A model generated the notes under the pieces. The model made no database searches. It was not told where the DNA came from and saw nothing but the letters and a program-made list of their open reading frames with translations. From Molanna angustata (taxonomy: Eukaryota; Arthropoda; Insecta; Trichoptera; Molannidae), in contig OY754978.1 of NCBI GenBank assembly GCA_963576475.1, positions 18,979,678 to 19,043,677 of the forward strand: a stretch of DNA of 64,000 nucleotides, given 5' to 3'. The position numbers and the translations under genes are program-made. Shown in pieces: positions 1 to 10,845 of the stretch. How positions within the stretch are numbered: position 1 is the stretch's first letter; every line of letters starts with the position of its first letter.

Positions 1-800
1 CGCACGTTGCATAAAATATATAAAAAACACTCATATGTGGGGACTTTTATTTGTTTTTTTCCATGAATACAATATTGGGTCGTGGATTGCAAAAGGTGTT
101 CGAGTACCAAATTTTTTATCTAAGAAATTAAAGTAATTAATATAATATTAAATTATAAAAAACATATATTAATTGAGTCTTTTAGTTGACGCTCAGTTTT
201 GATGCGAAACACTTCTATAATATATATTAATAACTCATTGCGATTTATACAAAGTGATTCTTTTAAGTTTTGTTCTCAAAATTACTCTAAAATATATATG
301 TATTTAACTTCACAACAGTATTACATCTTACTGTAGGTATTGTATAAACATTATATTTCAATTTTTTTCGTGAATCTAGTTTTTGACAATACCTTCTCTT
401 TTATTTTTAATTTATTTAAATATACGTATAGACTGAGTAACATACAATATTAAATGTTATCAAAAAATACTTAATGTTTCCTTTCCCAATCAAAGCTAGA
501 AGCTTGTGTTTAGGAAAGCAGTAGCTGTTTGCTAACACAATGAAAATACTTTACTTAATCAAATCACATAAAAAAAAGAATAACACTCAGTTTCAAAACC
601 AAAAGCAATACAAAAAGAATATAAAAAAAAGAACAAGAAAAATAAACCACAAAAAAACAAAAACCACATTTCAAAACAAGAAAAATAAACCACAAACAAT
701 TCCAAAACACAAAACAAAATAAATAACACATGTATAAATGAAAATGAACCACAAACTGAAAATGAATTTAATATAAGGGAGAGTGTTTCAAATTGTTTTA
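1..800. other. Unassigned AT-rich DNA
   Basis: No gene or recognisable element. Positions 565-725 are a strongly A-rich tract with interspersed C. The lysine-rich 60-residue frame there is a by-product of base composition, not a gene. Confidence 0.6.
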
Positions 801-1006
801 ATAATAATAAACACTTTCTTGCACTTTGTGCAAGTGGCGAGTTTATTGCCATATAGCAATTTCTTCAAACTAACCAGTGTTTCCAGCCCAGAGAAGCAAT
901 ATTAGCGTGAGAAATTAATTGGAATAATTTCAACTTTGCTGGGATCGAACCCAGAACGCCCGCACAGAAACCAAACGACTTACCAACTATGCCACGGCTG
1001 TGGGCG
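801..1006 (-). mobile_element. tRNA-like SINE, family B
   Basis: Read on the minus strand, the head carries an A-box-like TGGCATAGTTGG and a B-box GGGTTCGATCC. A family-specific body follows (GCTGGAAACACTGGTTAG, then GCCATATGGCAATAAACTCG in other copies) and a (ATT)n tail. The same order recurs at 31738-31955, 60552-60753 and 35659-35820, so the family is defined within this window. The promoter boxes imply RNA polymerase III origin and reverse transcription by a partner LINE, as is general for SINEs. The parent tRNA is not readable because the anticodon arm does not fold normally. Confidence 0.85.
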
Positions 1007-1078
1007 TATTATTTGTAGTAGTCAGCATCCTTCAAAAATTAATTATACTTAATGAATATTATAATAAATATTGTAAAT

Positions 1079-1228
1079 CCAATCGAATATGTTTTTAGAA
1101 GTTGCATATACGCAAACATTGTATTTTTTTCCTGTTTGGAGTCAATGATATTTTTATGAATTTTTTTCAAATAGATATCCCGGTTTTTTCTGATATTCCA
1201 ACTTCGTCTCTTGTCATAAAAAAATTTA
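1079..1228 (+). mobile_element. Old rearranged copy of the 534/540-bp repeat
   Basis: Positions 1079-1160 match the part of the tandem unit around AATCGAATAT, GCAAACATTG and the T-tract before CCTGT. Positions about 1193-1215 carry ATTCCAACTTCGTCTC, which is the same unit in the opposite orientation. The copy is diverged and internally inverted compared with the arrays at 32.3 and 56.1 kb. Confidence 0.55.
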
Positions 1229-1825
1229 AACTCATCCAAAATTATAATTATAGGTATTATTATAATTGGTCATGTCAGTTTATTCTTAGACTAATTTTAA
1301 TGTTTCTCTGTATTTCTTTTGAAATGTAATTTTACTGTTACCAAATTGTCTCTAGTAAGACTTTAATTCTTATCAAACTAAAAAAAAACATAAAAAACTG
1401 TAGGTACATAAAAAATTGACAAGTTTTGTTCTTAAAATGTACCCTCGTATTGTTCTCAAGGAGTGTAGTGGTTTGGGTAAACAGAAATGATGTGTTTTTT
1501 TTTAGAATTCGCATTTTATTATTTTGTTTGAATTTATGGCATCTTTATGTATTTGTCACCTGCTGTCTGAGTTATATAAGAAACAATATAATATATTTAT
1601 ATCCTTTATAGGCCGGATCAAATGAGATTTGCCAACTTTTATATAAATATTTTGTATCGCTCGTAATGTTGTTCATGTCGTATAGCCGGTTACCATCTTT
1701 ATTGGCGCCATTAATGAAATCATAATGGGGAACATTAGGTATATTATTACCTATCGTTCTACACGCCCCAACAATCTGACAATTTAAGTTTAACTTATAT
1801 CGAAATACCTGCATTAAAGATAATC
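1229..1825. other. Unassigned AT-rich DNA
   Basis: No repeat shared with the rest of the window and no convincing reading frame seen. Confidence 0.5.
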
Positions 1826-1835
1826 TTTATTATAG

Positions 1836-2132
1836 CTGTGAGGCACCGGCTTAGAATAGTGCTTCCACTCTTTTCTATTATTGTTTTCGAGTGTCCCGTA
1901 TAAGAGCCGGGTAATCGAAAATACATCAGGCAACAATAACATCTCACATAGTTCAGCAATGAGGTTCACCACTCATTCTGAATATAGTGCCTTTTTAGGT
2001 GAGACTAGACTGGTGTGTGGGTACACACAGATATGTTGTGCTCTCTTTTATAAGGCAATGCACACCCGCACACCTTTCGCTGGTTACCCCACATTGTGGG
2101 ATATGCCGTGATGGTATGAACGAATGAATGAA
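1836..2132 (+). mobile_element. GAAT-tailed SINE, family C, copy 1
   Basis: Starts with TGTGAGGCACCGGCTTAGAA, runs about 290 bp and ends GATATGCCGTGATGG followed by a GAAT-type tail. The string TTTATTAT lies immediately before (1826-1833) and after the tail (2133-2140), a weak AT-rich candidate target duplication. The last bases before the tail resemble the 3' end of the RTE relics at 34.6 and 42.6 kb, suggesting that LINE as partner. No clear tRNA head is visible, so a LINE-derived origin is an alternative to a true SINE. Confidence 0.75.
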
Positions 2133-2174
2133 TTTATTATTCAAATTAACCAGTAGGTAACTTCTTGTTTTTAT

Positions 2175-2695
2175 TTTTACTCCTCACTACCCCAAGGGGA
2201 TACTGTGAGGAATAGGTACCTACCTTTATGAATTCGCAATATTTTAGGTTATTTTTTATTGCCGATTTTCAACAAGTATCATGATGAGACTGTGTTCTGA
2301 AAGTTTCAACACAATGTATATCTGTTTGTGTGCTGTGTACCATGTGATATTTGCTATTAACGGCGTGTTTAATCAATTTTATAGATTCTTTTAAAATTTT
2401 GCAAATTTGTTTATCTAATATTCGCTTAGACCCCATTAGATTTTGGAGGATATCTAATCTGTGCTTTTCAATTTTTTTAACTGTCAAATATTTCAATGTG
2501 ACCCCAAGGTCAGGAAACTTAAATTTGATATTTTTTGTCAAATTGATAAAAAGACACATCACTTTCATAAAATGACACCGAATAATTATCAAGTTTTCAT
2601 AATAAAATATTAAAATCAAAAATATGTAATTTATCAAACACATTTCATGTAGGTACCTACCTACCTAAATGCTGAAATTTTTCTTACAAAATGGT
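2175..2695 (+). mobile_element. TIR element, family D, copy 1 (right end lost)
   Basis: Begins TTTTTACTCCTCACTACCCC and continues with sequence shared with 26709-27370 (reverse), 37350-37735 and 48726-49110. Copies with both ends show inverted ACTCCTCACTA / TAGTGAGGAGT. No transposase is encoded, so it is probably a non-autonomous DNA transposon. The right end is replaced by a family C SINE at about 2696. A 124-codon minus frame inside it is not conserved in the other copies. Confidence 0.7.
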
Positions 2696-2930
2696 TTGCG
2701 GGTGTTTATTAGCATGATACGTGTATCCGCATACACGAGGCCATACGAGAAATACACCTGTTTCTTCTGACAAAACAATATTCATAATGGGTGGTGAACC
2801 TCATTGCTGAACTATATGAGGTGTTATTTTGCCTCTTGTAATTCGATCGATTATTCAGCTCAAACGGGGCACCCGAAAACGATTATAATAGAAAAGAGAG
2901 GGAAACACTATTCTACGCCGGTGACTTATA
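2696..2930 (-). mobile_element. GAAT-family SINE C, copy 2, diverged
   Basis: Minus-strand match to family C: GTTCAGCAATGAGGTTCACC in the middle and an AGTGTTTCC-like head near 2905. The tail side is degraded and abuts the truncated D element. Confidence 0.65.
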
Positions 2931-3008
2931 GCAAAACCTCAAAAATCATGTGTGAAAAATAAATAAAACGTGTTGAAGATTAAAAAATTAAATTCATAAA
3001 CATTATTT

Positions 3009-3060
3009 ATTTAACTTTTTGTACATAATATAAAAAAAAATTATGTACAAAAAGTTAAAT
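3009..3060. repeat. Perfect 21-bp inverted repeat
   Basis: Arms 3009-3029 and 3040-3060 are exact reverse complements separated by 10 A/T bases. The right arm touches TTCTTCCAACCAAC (3061-3074), which resembles family B SINE body or a LINE tail. Confidence 0.8.
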
Positions 3061-3310
3061 TTCTTCCAACCAACCATATTACAGAGTGACAGAATTATAC
3101 ATTTACATCAACAAAAAATGAAAGCTACAAAAGAACAAATAAAATACACGTAACACCAAGATAAATAAAAAACATATCAACAAAAAAGGGATTGGGAAGG
3201 AACAAGAAGAGGATAAATAATACGTAGCAAGGGGAAGGAAGGAAAAGGAGAGGGATCAGGTATTTTCAGAGAGATATCCCTGCTTTAATATTAAATTTTA
3301 ATTTTTTTTT
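3061..3310. other. Unassigned, purine-rich stretch
   Basis: Positions 3185-3260 are GGAAG-rich and resemble, in reverse, the pyrimidine-rich LINE end at 43.93-43.98 kb. No coding signal is seen. Confidence 0.4.
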
Positions 3311-3476
3311 TTAAATGAATATGTCCTTGTCAAACAAGTACATATACATCTTCCTACATTCCCTAAACTAAGCATAAATGCTTGTGCTATAGGTGAACGA
3401 GATCGGTCGAGGCAGGATTCGAACTCGCGCTGGATTACTAGTCCAGCGCGCTAACCGCTCTGCCATCGACCCATCT
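3311..3476 (-). mobile_element. tRNA-Thr-derived SINE, family A, copy 1
   Basis: The minus strand reads a tRNA-like head (GGTCGATGGCAGAGCGGTTA, then B-box AGTTCGAATCC), the body TCGTTCACCTATAGCACAAG, and a tail ending ACAAGGACATATTCATTT. In intact copies the anticodon loop is CTAGTAA, giving anticodon AGT (threonine). This copy lacks about 6 bases between the anticodon stem and the T arm. Confidence 0.9.
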
Positions 3477-3880
3477 AAAATTAACTTTATTATTTATATT
3501 ATGTTGTATGGGGTTGGGGGTGTATTTAATTTTTTTAGCGGGTTGATCTTCTAATTCTAATTATGCTATATTGGGAAGATTGCGTGGGGTTGCTTTTAGT
3601 CTTATTACATTCGTACATTTAGTTTTATTACATTCGTTCATTTATTATTTTTTTTTATTTTCTATATTTTTTTTCTTTTCTTTACGAATGAGTCATTTTG
3701 TAAGACCGATTTCGAAGCGACTGGTGTTTCCTCAGGATGGATGACAACTATGTAAGAAGCCATTGTTTTGATGTTGGTCGTATGAGATTGCTCATCCGTG
3801 GTTTCAATAAAGTGAATTATAAAAATCAACTTGTCAATAATGTGCCATAAATTAAACACTGAAAATATTTTCTCTATGAT
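3477..3880. other. Unassigned, T-rich
   Basis: T-rich low-complexity DNA at 3525-3680. No gene is seen. Confidence 0.5.
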
Positions 3881-3883
3881 CTG

Positions 3884-4040
3884 ATCTCTTTCTCCTTAGC
3901 GCTTTTGTCTCGTTTCTATCGGGGTACGCTTTGACCATGATCCTGGAATTGGCGAGTCTGGTTATTATATTGAAGCGACTGCCATCTGACCTTCGTAACC
4001 CTTAGAAAGGGGAACCAGACAAATTGGATCATGGCTACAC
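3884..4040. repeat. Interspersed repeat fragment, family not identified
   Basis: A less AT-rich block with GACTGCCATCTGACCTTC and GGAACCAGAC. It resembles sequences I associate with dispersed lepidopteran repeats, but no second copy lies in this window. The assignment is weak. Confidence 0.3.
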
Positions 4041-4850
4041 ATAGCTAGTGAACTTTTAAAATGCTCTCACATTCTGGAAATTGTATTTTTTACCATTGTT
4101 TATATATGATCAAATCTATTTAAAAAGACTTTCTTATGGTAGAAACTTGGCATAGAAATGAATTCAGAGATTTTCAACCGTTCAAAAAAAAATATAAATG
4201 TGTATATTGACAGCTCAGTGGAGAGTTTAGTGTTGGTCACAATCTATTCGTTTGATTCTAATCTAATAACTGCCCTTGAGTTTAGAAAATAGTGCAAGTA
4301 TAGATGTGTGTATGTGAAACCCTTATATAATTTAAACTTCAAAACAAAGGAGATTGTAATTCCTGATGCAGTATACATATATTGTAAGTCGCAATAATTT
4401 AGTTTAATGTGCCAAGGATGTACTAAACTTTATGGCAGCATACACTTAAACTTTGACAGGATTAGGTTGGTACACCTACTGGTAACTCCCCCCCCCCCAC
4501 ACCCTACCAATCTACTTTATACTACACAATACATAATGGATGCGGGAACATGTAAAATATAACGTCAAAAATATATTGTAAAATATAAAATATTATATAT
4601 CTCTGTAGAAATCAAAAGTTTTAATAGTAGCTGCTGAGAACAGGAAATTGGCAGATTTAGATTATCCGCCATGATAATCTACTCACAATAAAACATTTTT
4701 ATATTTCTTAATGAAATTACATAATATATGTCAATATTCAATAAGAAAACTTTTTTTAGCTGCAAGGGGCCTACAATGAGTGAATTCTTATATTTATTTA
4801 TTTCATCTCAGAAAGATACAGCTTCAAGTTATGTATTTTTTATTTTTTTT
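4041..4850. other. Unassigned
   Basis: No element recognised. A run of ten C lies near 4488-4498, isolated in AT-rich surroundings. Confidence 0.5.
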
Positions 4851-4851
4851 G

Positions 4852-4972
4852 TTTTAAAAAAATAATATGTTCTTGATAAACAACCACATACTATATAATA
4901 TCTTCCTACATTCCCTAAATTAGGGCAAAATCGGTCGAGGTAGGAATCGAACTCGCGACTCGACCCATCTTA
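4852..4972 (-). mobile_element. SINE family A, internally deleted
   Basis: The minus strand matches the A body and the T arm of the head, but the anticodon and D arms are missing: the B-box region runs straight into the terminal CGACCCATCT. Diverged and inactive. Confidence 0.7.
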
Positions 4973-5280
4973 ATAAGTATGAAAGTTGAGCTAAAAATGC
5001 TTTCTTTGATTTAAATTAATGATTATACAATAATCGGTAACAAAGTTGAAAAAGTTATCAAACAATTATAAGATATAACAAAATTGAAAAAGATAGATTA
5101 AAATAAAAATATACACATTTACAATTAACTTGTCACAAAACAAACATGTGAAATCTTATATCTGACTAATCCTATGCCAAGTTATAAGTTAAGTATCACA
5201 ATTTTTACGACAAGTCATATGATGTTTATTTTAAATGAAAACTCACTGTTTTTACTTTTAAAATTTGAAAAAAAAACTCA
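4973..5280. other. Unassigned
   Basis: AT-rich, nothing recognised. Confidence 0.5.
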
Positions 5281-5286
5281 TTTTAA

Positions 5287-5475
5287 TTAGGACCGTTTCG
5301 CTTGGTGAAGGCCTTTGCAACCAGATTCGATTTTTGAAAAAGTGAAGGATGAACCGATGGAGTGACCTTTTTATGTCCGCTGTATGATCTTCAATCATCG
5401 AAACTGCTCCAGTCCTACGTGGAGTGGACCATTATTCGGCGAGTGATTGAATGAAGCCGCCATCAAAGAAGATCT
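5287..5475. repeat. Fragment sharing a motif with 20.3 kb and 16.05 kb
   Basis: Positions 5289-5308 (CCGTTTCGCTTGGTGAAGGC) are the near reverse complement of 20308-20330. GAGTGATTGAATG at 5440-5452 recurs at about 16081-16093. These point to remnants of an interspersed element. A Penelope-like or LINE end is possible but unproven. Confidence 0.35.
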
Positions 5476-7468
5476 AAATCTACATTCTTTAGATTAAAAA
5501 TACGTTGGTTTTCTAAATTGTACGGGTATTGATATAAAATGTATGTAAATTATATAAGTATGTTGAACATCGAGTAAAACAATAGGTATGCCTTTTATTA
5601 GAGCAAGTTTAAGTACGTTTCAATGTTGTTGGCTTTGCTGATTAATCATGCATCCCATACATAAAGTACCACGTCCATTACCATAAACAGTTAATAAAAT
5701 AACTTCCCGTTGCTTAGTGGAATTGCATTATTGGTTGTTTTAAAAGGGGAGTATACAATGCCTATATTGTGTATAATATACATCAGATGTAATTAGGTTT
5801 TGTACAAGTTGTAGGTACAAATAATATTGCATGTATTTAATATGTGAATTAGGAATGAGGGAAGTAGGCACACATTCAGTAGGTATTTGCGGTCGGACAA
5901 AACAATGGTGGTTAATTAAATGATAAACGATACTCGATATTAATTTTCTCTCTGGCGACCTCAAAAATGGATGGGGCTGAAATATTATTATTATTATAAT
6001 TCGTAATAGGATGCACCTGAATTGGTATAGATAAATTCTGATTGGATGTATTTTGCAATTAATATGCACTTGTTTAATACAACAGCTGATGGTCGGATAG
6101 GTTTCGAAGAGCTTTGAATTTTTTATTCCAACGCGCGTTGCCCGGATTCATAAAAAAATCTCTTTGGAGAATTTGGAGATTAACGATGTCAGTCCACTTA
6201 CAAATCCACCATTAAACTGATGAACTGTGTTGAATCAAATCTAGGGCCTTGTGTAACTGCATATGAAACTAAGCTTTGTGTTATTTCAGAAACAGCCGTA
6301 GTTTATGTTTTCATAAAGACTTATTTAGTTTGATGGAAAAATTTGATCATCCTTCCTGCCAATTGTCGAGTCTCGCCTATTGATAGACTCTGGTGCTGTA
6401 TGCTATAAATTATCGAATGGATCAAAAGTATTTTATCATGTCTTCTATTAGGTATGCCTTTTTGTTGGATTGAATAACCAAGTTTTGGTTTCAGAATCAC
6501 TCGATTTTATATCTCTTCATCGATTAAACTTTCTTTTACATCCAAAATTAATGATATTTTTTCTATAATTTTTTGTTACATAAATAATTACTTCCATCAC
6601 CAGCATATGGAATGGAATCTGTAATCCGCATCTTCACTGAACGCTAAGCGAGCGACTTAAAAAGAAATGCATAGCAGAAAAAGTAACTCATGGAGCATTG
6701 AGTAATCTTGGAACCATAGCAAGCAAGAACAATCAATGAATGTGAATAGATGTTCACATTCGTGGACCGTCATTAACTTCACATCTTTTTACGCGTAGAC
6801 AATCAGAGTGACTAAGATCACTTGAAATAATAAAATTAAAGGGAATCTTCAGTTCTTATAATCCACCAAACTTCTTGAACCTTTTCTCTGTGGAGGGGGG
6901 GTTCGCACATATACCAAACAAGCAAAAAGACTCACATTTGCGATTTGCGCATCCACGTGACTGGTTCAAGTAGTTTTAAAATAACGATATCCTGTTTTAA
7001 TATAGGTACCTACATACATCGCAGGTACTATAATAAATTATATTCAGTGATTTCAACTGCACGTTTTGCTTTCATGCATCTTTTTTCATACATTAACACA
7101 ATACATATAGTATATTGTATTTGTCAAATAAAAAAAACATGTTGCATCTGGTCTTGCCGCTTTTCGTCGCCTGGGTATTTAATACATAAAGGAAAAGTTC
7201 TTTTAGGATATTGTATGCTTTCTTTGTTTTTTGTGTAAATTGGATTTTTTTTATATATAAGTCATGCTATGAAAATTTGTTATGTTTTCCAACTAATTAA
7301 TATTCTTTTTGTTTATACTAGGTGTACATACATACATACAATACCTACCTTGTAAAAAATAAATGTAATTTCAAAGCGTGGTGGGATATCATTACCTAGA
7401 GAAGAAAAACCTTGTAGATATAACACAAGAGCAATATATATATATGTGTCGGTTTAATGTTTATATCC

Positions 7469-7469
<1 letters not shown>
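5476..7469. other. Unassigned 2-kb AT-rich stretch
   Basis: No reading frame resembling a known protein and no repeat shared with the rest of the window. Short (TTA)n occurs near 5986-5998. Confidence 0.5.

Positions 7470-7510
<41 letters not shown>
7470..7510. repeat. (CT)n microsatellite
   Basis: About 20 uninterrupted CT units. The Arg-Glu dipeptide run that this gives on the minus strand is a repeat artefact. Confidence 0.95.
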
Positions 7511-7511
<1 letters not shown>

Positions 7512-7710
7512 ACAACTTGATTTTGTTTCACGCGCAGGAATGCCGAACAGTCCCGGGATCCTGGGTCCGACATTCCACACACTGGGGATAGACTAAACGT
7601 GTGGGAAAAATTTGCCATTTTGTGACGGGACAACAGCCAAGGTTCAGGGACAGTATGCAGATAGGTAGGTACGTGAAAATTCGTCAAATCGTTACTCGTT
7701 GTCATGCAAG
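7511..7710. other. GC-richer block of unknown nature
   Basis: About 200 bp, clearly less AT-rich than its surroundings, with GTCCCGGGATCCTGGGTCCG at 7550-7569. A minus-strand frame is open through it (ending in the CT tract side) but matches no protein I recognise. It could be a repeat fragment or an exon relic. Confidence 0.3.
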
Positions 7711-8014
7711 AGGCATTACACTGGACCTAACACTCATACAACTCTAACCATCTTCTTTTGTAACACCCAAGTGGTACAATACTTGTTCAGTTTTAGAGAT
7801 TCGAATTTTTAATTTAAATTTAGGTTAAAAGAAATATGATTTTTTTCATTAAAATAGATTTAATATTTGAACAGTTTCTGCATGACAACAGTCTAAAATT
7901 AACGAACAGTTTCTGCTGCGTCAGTCCCACGCCGGAACTCATATTCGAAAATAGCCATGATTTTTGTCGAATTGAAAGTCGAACAAACGTCTTCGATTTT
8001 GTTGTAGTTTATTT

Positions 8015-8134
8015 TTAAATGAATATGTCATTGTTAAACAAGTACATATACATCTTCCTATGTTCTCTATAGGTGAACGAAATCGGTCGAGGCAGGATTC
8101 CAACACAACCACTGGATTACTATGACCCATCTAT
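8015..8134 (-). mobile_element. SINE family A, internally deleted
   Basis: A-family tail and body in reverse, with a shortened body (the AAGCATTTATTTGC region is missing) and a head collapsed between the T arm and CGACCCATCT. Confidence 0.75.
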
Positions 8135-8149
8135 TTAATGTTAATATTA

Positions 8150-8519
8150 TAGTCTCTCTTCTTGTTCACAATCCTAGGATTGGTCTGCACCAAACACTCG
8201 ATCCCTCCAATTATCTCTATCGTCCGCCAGTCTCTTCATCTCTTTGTAACTGCTACAGCGCACGTCACCGATTATCTGGTCTATATAGTTGTTTCTGGGG
8301 CGACCTCGACAGTTACCCCCATCAATCATTCCTTCGACGATGGTAAAAAGCTGGCTTGGGTGCCGGATATTGTGGCCTATCCAGTTGTTCTCTGTCGGGC
8401 AATTATTTTCATAATTTGCCTTGTCTCTCCAACCCTACTTAGTACCTCGTCGTTGCTGATGTGTTCTGACCAGTGAACTTTAGCCATGCGTCTGTAGCAC
8501 CACCTTACAAACGCAGACA
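8150..8519 (-). mobile_element. RTE-type LINE, C-terminal ORF2 relic
   Basis: The minus strand encodes RWCYRRMAKVHWSEHISNDE, then after a one-base frameshift near 8383 WIGHNIRHP, then GGNCRGRPRNNYIDQI, RCSSYKEMKRLADDRDNWRD, and a stop. The order of W-x-GH, G-RGRPR and a final DR-x-W motif is characteristic of the C-terminal tail of RTE-like reverse transcriptases common in insects. The fragment is 5'-truncated and frameshifted. Shorter 3' copies of the same lineage lie at 27228-27300 (minus), 28160-28310 and 31013-31140. Confidence 0.85.
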
Positions 8520-9450
8520 TACGTCCCGTTTCACGGACGTCCATATAGTAGTATTCGTGTGTATAAAAAATCACTCTGAAATCTGACACTGTGCAGGTTT
8601 AATTTTATTGCAAAGTTATCAGTAGTTTAAAGCGGCAGTTTCATATTCAAAATTCTAGGTATTATATGTTTTTTTTCCGATTAGTCTGTACCTACAATAC
8701 TAAAAAATATTTGCCATTGGAACAATCACCTATACTTCAATATAAAATTTCTAAAATAAGCTAATCCTTTTGATTTATTTGAATGTAATTAGTCGAAGTA
8801 GTAGAAGTCGTACTCGAATACTCTGCTTTACCATCGACCCATTAAAAGTGTCATTCAATTTTTCATACAATTTGGAAAAACAAGTAAGCTGTATCTAGGT
8901 ATTTATTTATTTATTTAATTTGAACTCAAAACGCGTGGGTTATAGCAACACTAATTACACTATATGTTAGTGTACGCTATACTTCATTATGTTTCAGTTA
9001 TATATTTTTTATCGTTTTTATGAATATAAAAAGAGGTAGTTTTCCCATATGCAGGGTTTCCATGGGTTAAATAGTTTTATTCATTAAATATGTACATACA
9101 TATTATGACCATCCTTTACGGCTGGGTTGTTTTGGTTTATTACTAACATCTACATGTACCTAACCTAATTCTTCTTACATACTAACACTACATAGGTACC
9201 TACACTTTATTATGTTTGATGATCTCAGCCTAGATGCCACTTTGTATTACAAAATTTACCTAAATTACTACACTATACACTTCTTGTACATTGCTCTATT
9301 TTCACTTGATGAAAATATGTGTTAATAGTACCAACCTACCCAGCAACACGGAAACTCTGGACAAAAATGGGATAAGTTTAATTTGTTTTGTCCAACAAAG
9401 GAAAGAAAATGTTAGTTTGTTGATTAACTGTCGTTCTTCGTGGATCAGTT
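8520..9450. other. Mostly unassigned, with repeat scraps
   Basis: A degenerate family A SINE head may lie at 8786-8848 (CTCTGC...CCATCGACCCATTA). Positions 8927-8960 (ACGCGTGGGTTATAGC) resemble the right end of family D. Nothing else is recognised. Confidence 0.4.
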
Positions 9451-9454
9451 AATT

Positions 9455-9615
9455 AAATATTTGACTCCTGAGCAAGAAGGTTTGGCTTCGGTTCCCGGTG
9501 GTTACACACTTTTTCACTGTCTTTTAAATTTAGGTACTGATTAGATGGATAAAAAATTGCAATTTCGCCAAAACTCGCACCTTGCGCAAGGTGCAAGGAA
9601 ATGTTTAATATTAGG
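9455..9615 (+). mobile_element. SINE family B, strongly diverged
   Basis: Has a B-box-like GGCTTCGGTTCCCGG at 9484-9498, and later CCAAAACTCGCACCTTGCGC and GGTGCAAGGAA in the family B order. The (ATT)n tail is only hinted at. Confidence 0.5.
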
Positions 9616-9676
9616 TACTAGAGATCGCTTAGAGGGCAAATTTAGACCGTGATTCATTAAATTTTCAAGTTTTAAA

Positions 9677-9947
9677 GTTCAATGACTTAATATCATTTAA
9701 TGATTCGGCGGATATTTTGTGGTAGTTAATATAAACCATTTTTGAATTATTAATTAGCTATAAACCACTTGTTTTTTGAGTCACTTCGCGACATGTTTCG
9801 GAAGCGCTGTCCTTCCATCGACCGGCGTGTCGAGACTCGACACGCCGGTCGATGGAAGGACAGCGCTTCCGAAACATGTCGCGAAGTGACTCAAAAAACA
9901 AGTGGTTTATAGCTAATTAATAATTCAAAAATGGTTCAATGACTTAA
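9677..9947. mobile_element. Palindromic foldback element, copy 1, with 14-bp target duplication
   Basis: Arms 9734-9834 and 9836-9936 are exact reverse complements with a single unpaired A at 9835, a 203-bp palindrome. The left side continues 43 bp further (9691-9733, from CATTTAATGATTCGGCGG) with no mirror partner on the right. The 14-mer GTTCAATGACTTAA occurs at 9677-9690 and again at 9934-9947, so the element proper is about 9691-9933. No open frame is evident. The same asymmetric structure recurs in reverse at 47283-47494, which shows it is a mobile unit and not a one-off inversion. Confidence 0.9.
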
Positions 9948-10029
9948 GTCATAAAGTTTTATCTATGATAAAAAACATCACGTATTCATCAAGGGATACA
10001 AATTGTTTTATATTGTTTCACAATATGTC

Positions 10030-10200
10030 CTATTCTGGTTCGTCTAAATTTATCCGTCTGAATTTTAGTGTATGAGAAATGTCAAAAGGTTGTCTGCATT
10101 TATACGGGACTCATTACGTCACACCGCGCGGATAAAATCCTTTTATCCACGGTCGCCTGTTGGTTTTGACGTTTTCGTTCTCTGAAACGAATCAGAATAG
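10030..10200. mobile_element. Short TIR element (MITE), family E, copy 1
   Basis: 171 bp, starting CTATTCTGGTTCGT and ending ACGAATCAGAATAG, an inverted pair with one mismatch. The whole length is shared with 55173-55345 (for example TTTATCCGTCTGAATTTTAG and ATTTATACGGGACTCATTA). It is non-coding and non-autonomous. No convincing target duplication was seen. Confidence 0.85.
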
Positions 10201-10845
10201 AACATAGTATATTATGTATTTTTCTTTAACATGTTTTTTTTCTTTTACGCTACCAATGTCAAAACAACGGCGTTTGACATTCGCAGTATAAAATAAATCA
10301 ATCTACCTTTGGTTTGAAACGAAAGCAAACACATCTACCGTGAAATATTTTTTTATTTAATTTAACGCATATTTGTAACTTATTATACACTTTTTCTCCA
10401 TAAAAACTTTTACTATGCCAAATCTCACACTTCAGCGAACGCGCAGTTTGCTTAAAAAAGTGTTTTTTTCGCGTATTAATATATGGATTACATTTTATCA
10501 CACCATATTTAAAATGACAACAATAAGTAGATTACTGCTGCCCAACTAGGAAATCCTGTTCTAGGGCTAGCAGTTTACAATTCTTATTGACAATTATATG
10601 CAATTATGAACCAGGTGATTGTTCCCGTTCCACACTAAATATGTACACAATCTCATCTTTCTGAACTCACAATCATTACCTCAACAAACATATTATGGAC
10701 TCCCACAAAACAGATCAACCAGGTCCCAATGTCCGCTATAATACCTATCATAATCTAATCTCTGACGCGATTTTTATTTGAGAGCCAAATAAAGAGACTA
10801 GTTTACTATGTTGGTGTAATTAATAGATATGAATCACATGGTTCC
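10201..10845. other. Unassigned
   Basis: AT-rich, no element recognised. Confidence 0.5.

Noticed and set aside
540..722. Lysine-rich 60-residue protein
   Set aside because: It is encoded by an A-rich low-complexity tract with no family resemblance.
2269..2643. 124-residue protein on the minus strand
   Set aside because: It lies inside a family D element, and the other three copies do not keep the frame.
7454..7705. Protein with Arg-Glu repeat
   Set aside because: The repeat is a translation of the CT microsatellite.
9735..9936. Ribozyme in the palindrome element
   Set aside because: GATGGAAG...CTTCCGAAAC superficially resembles a hammerhead core, but the conserved CTGANGA is missing.
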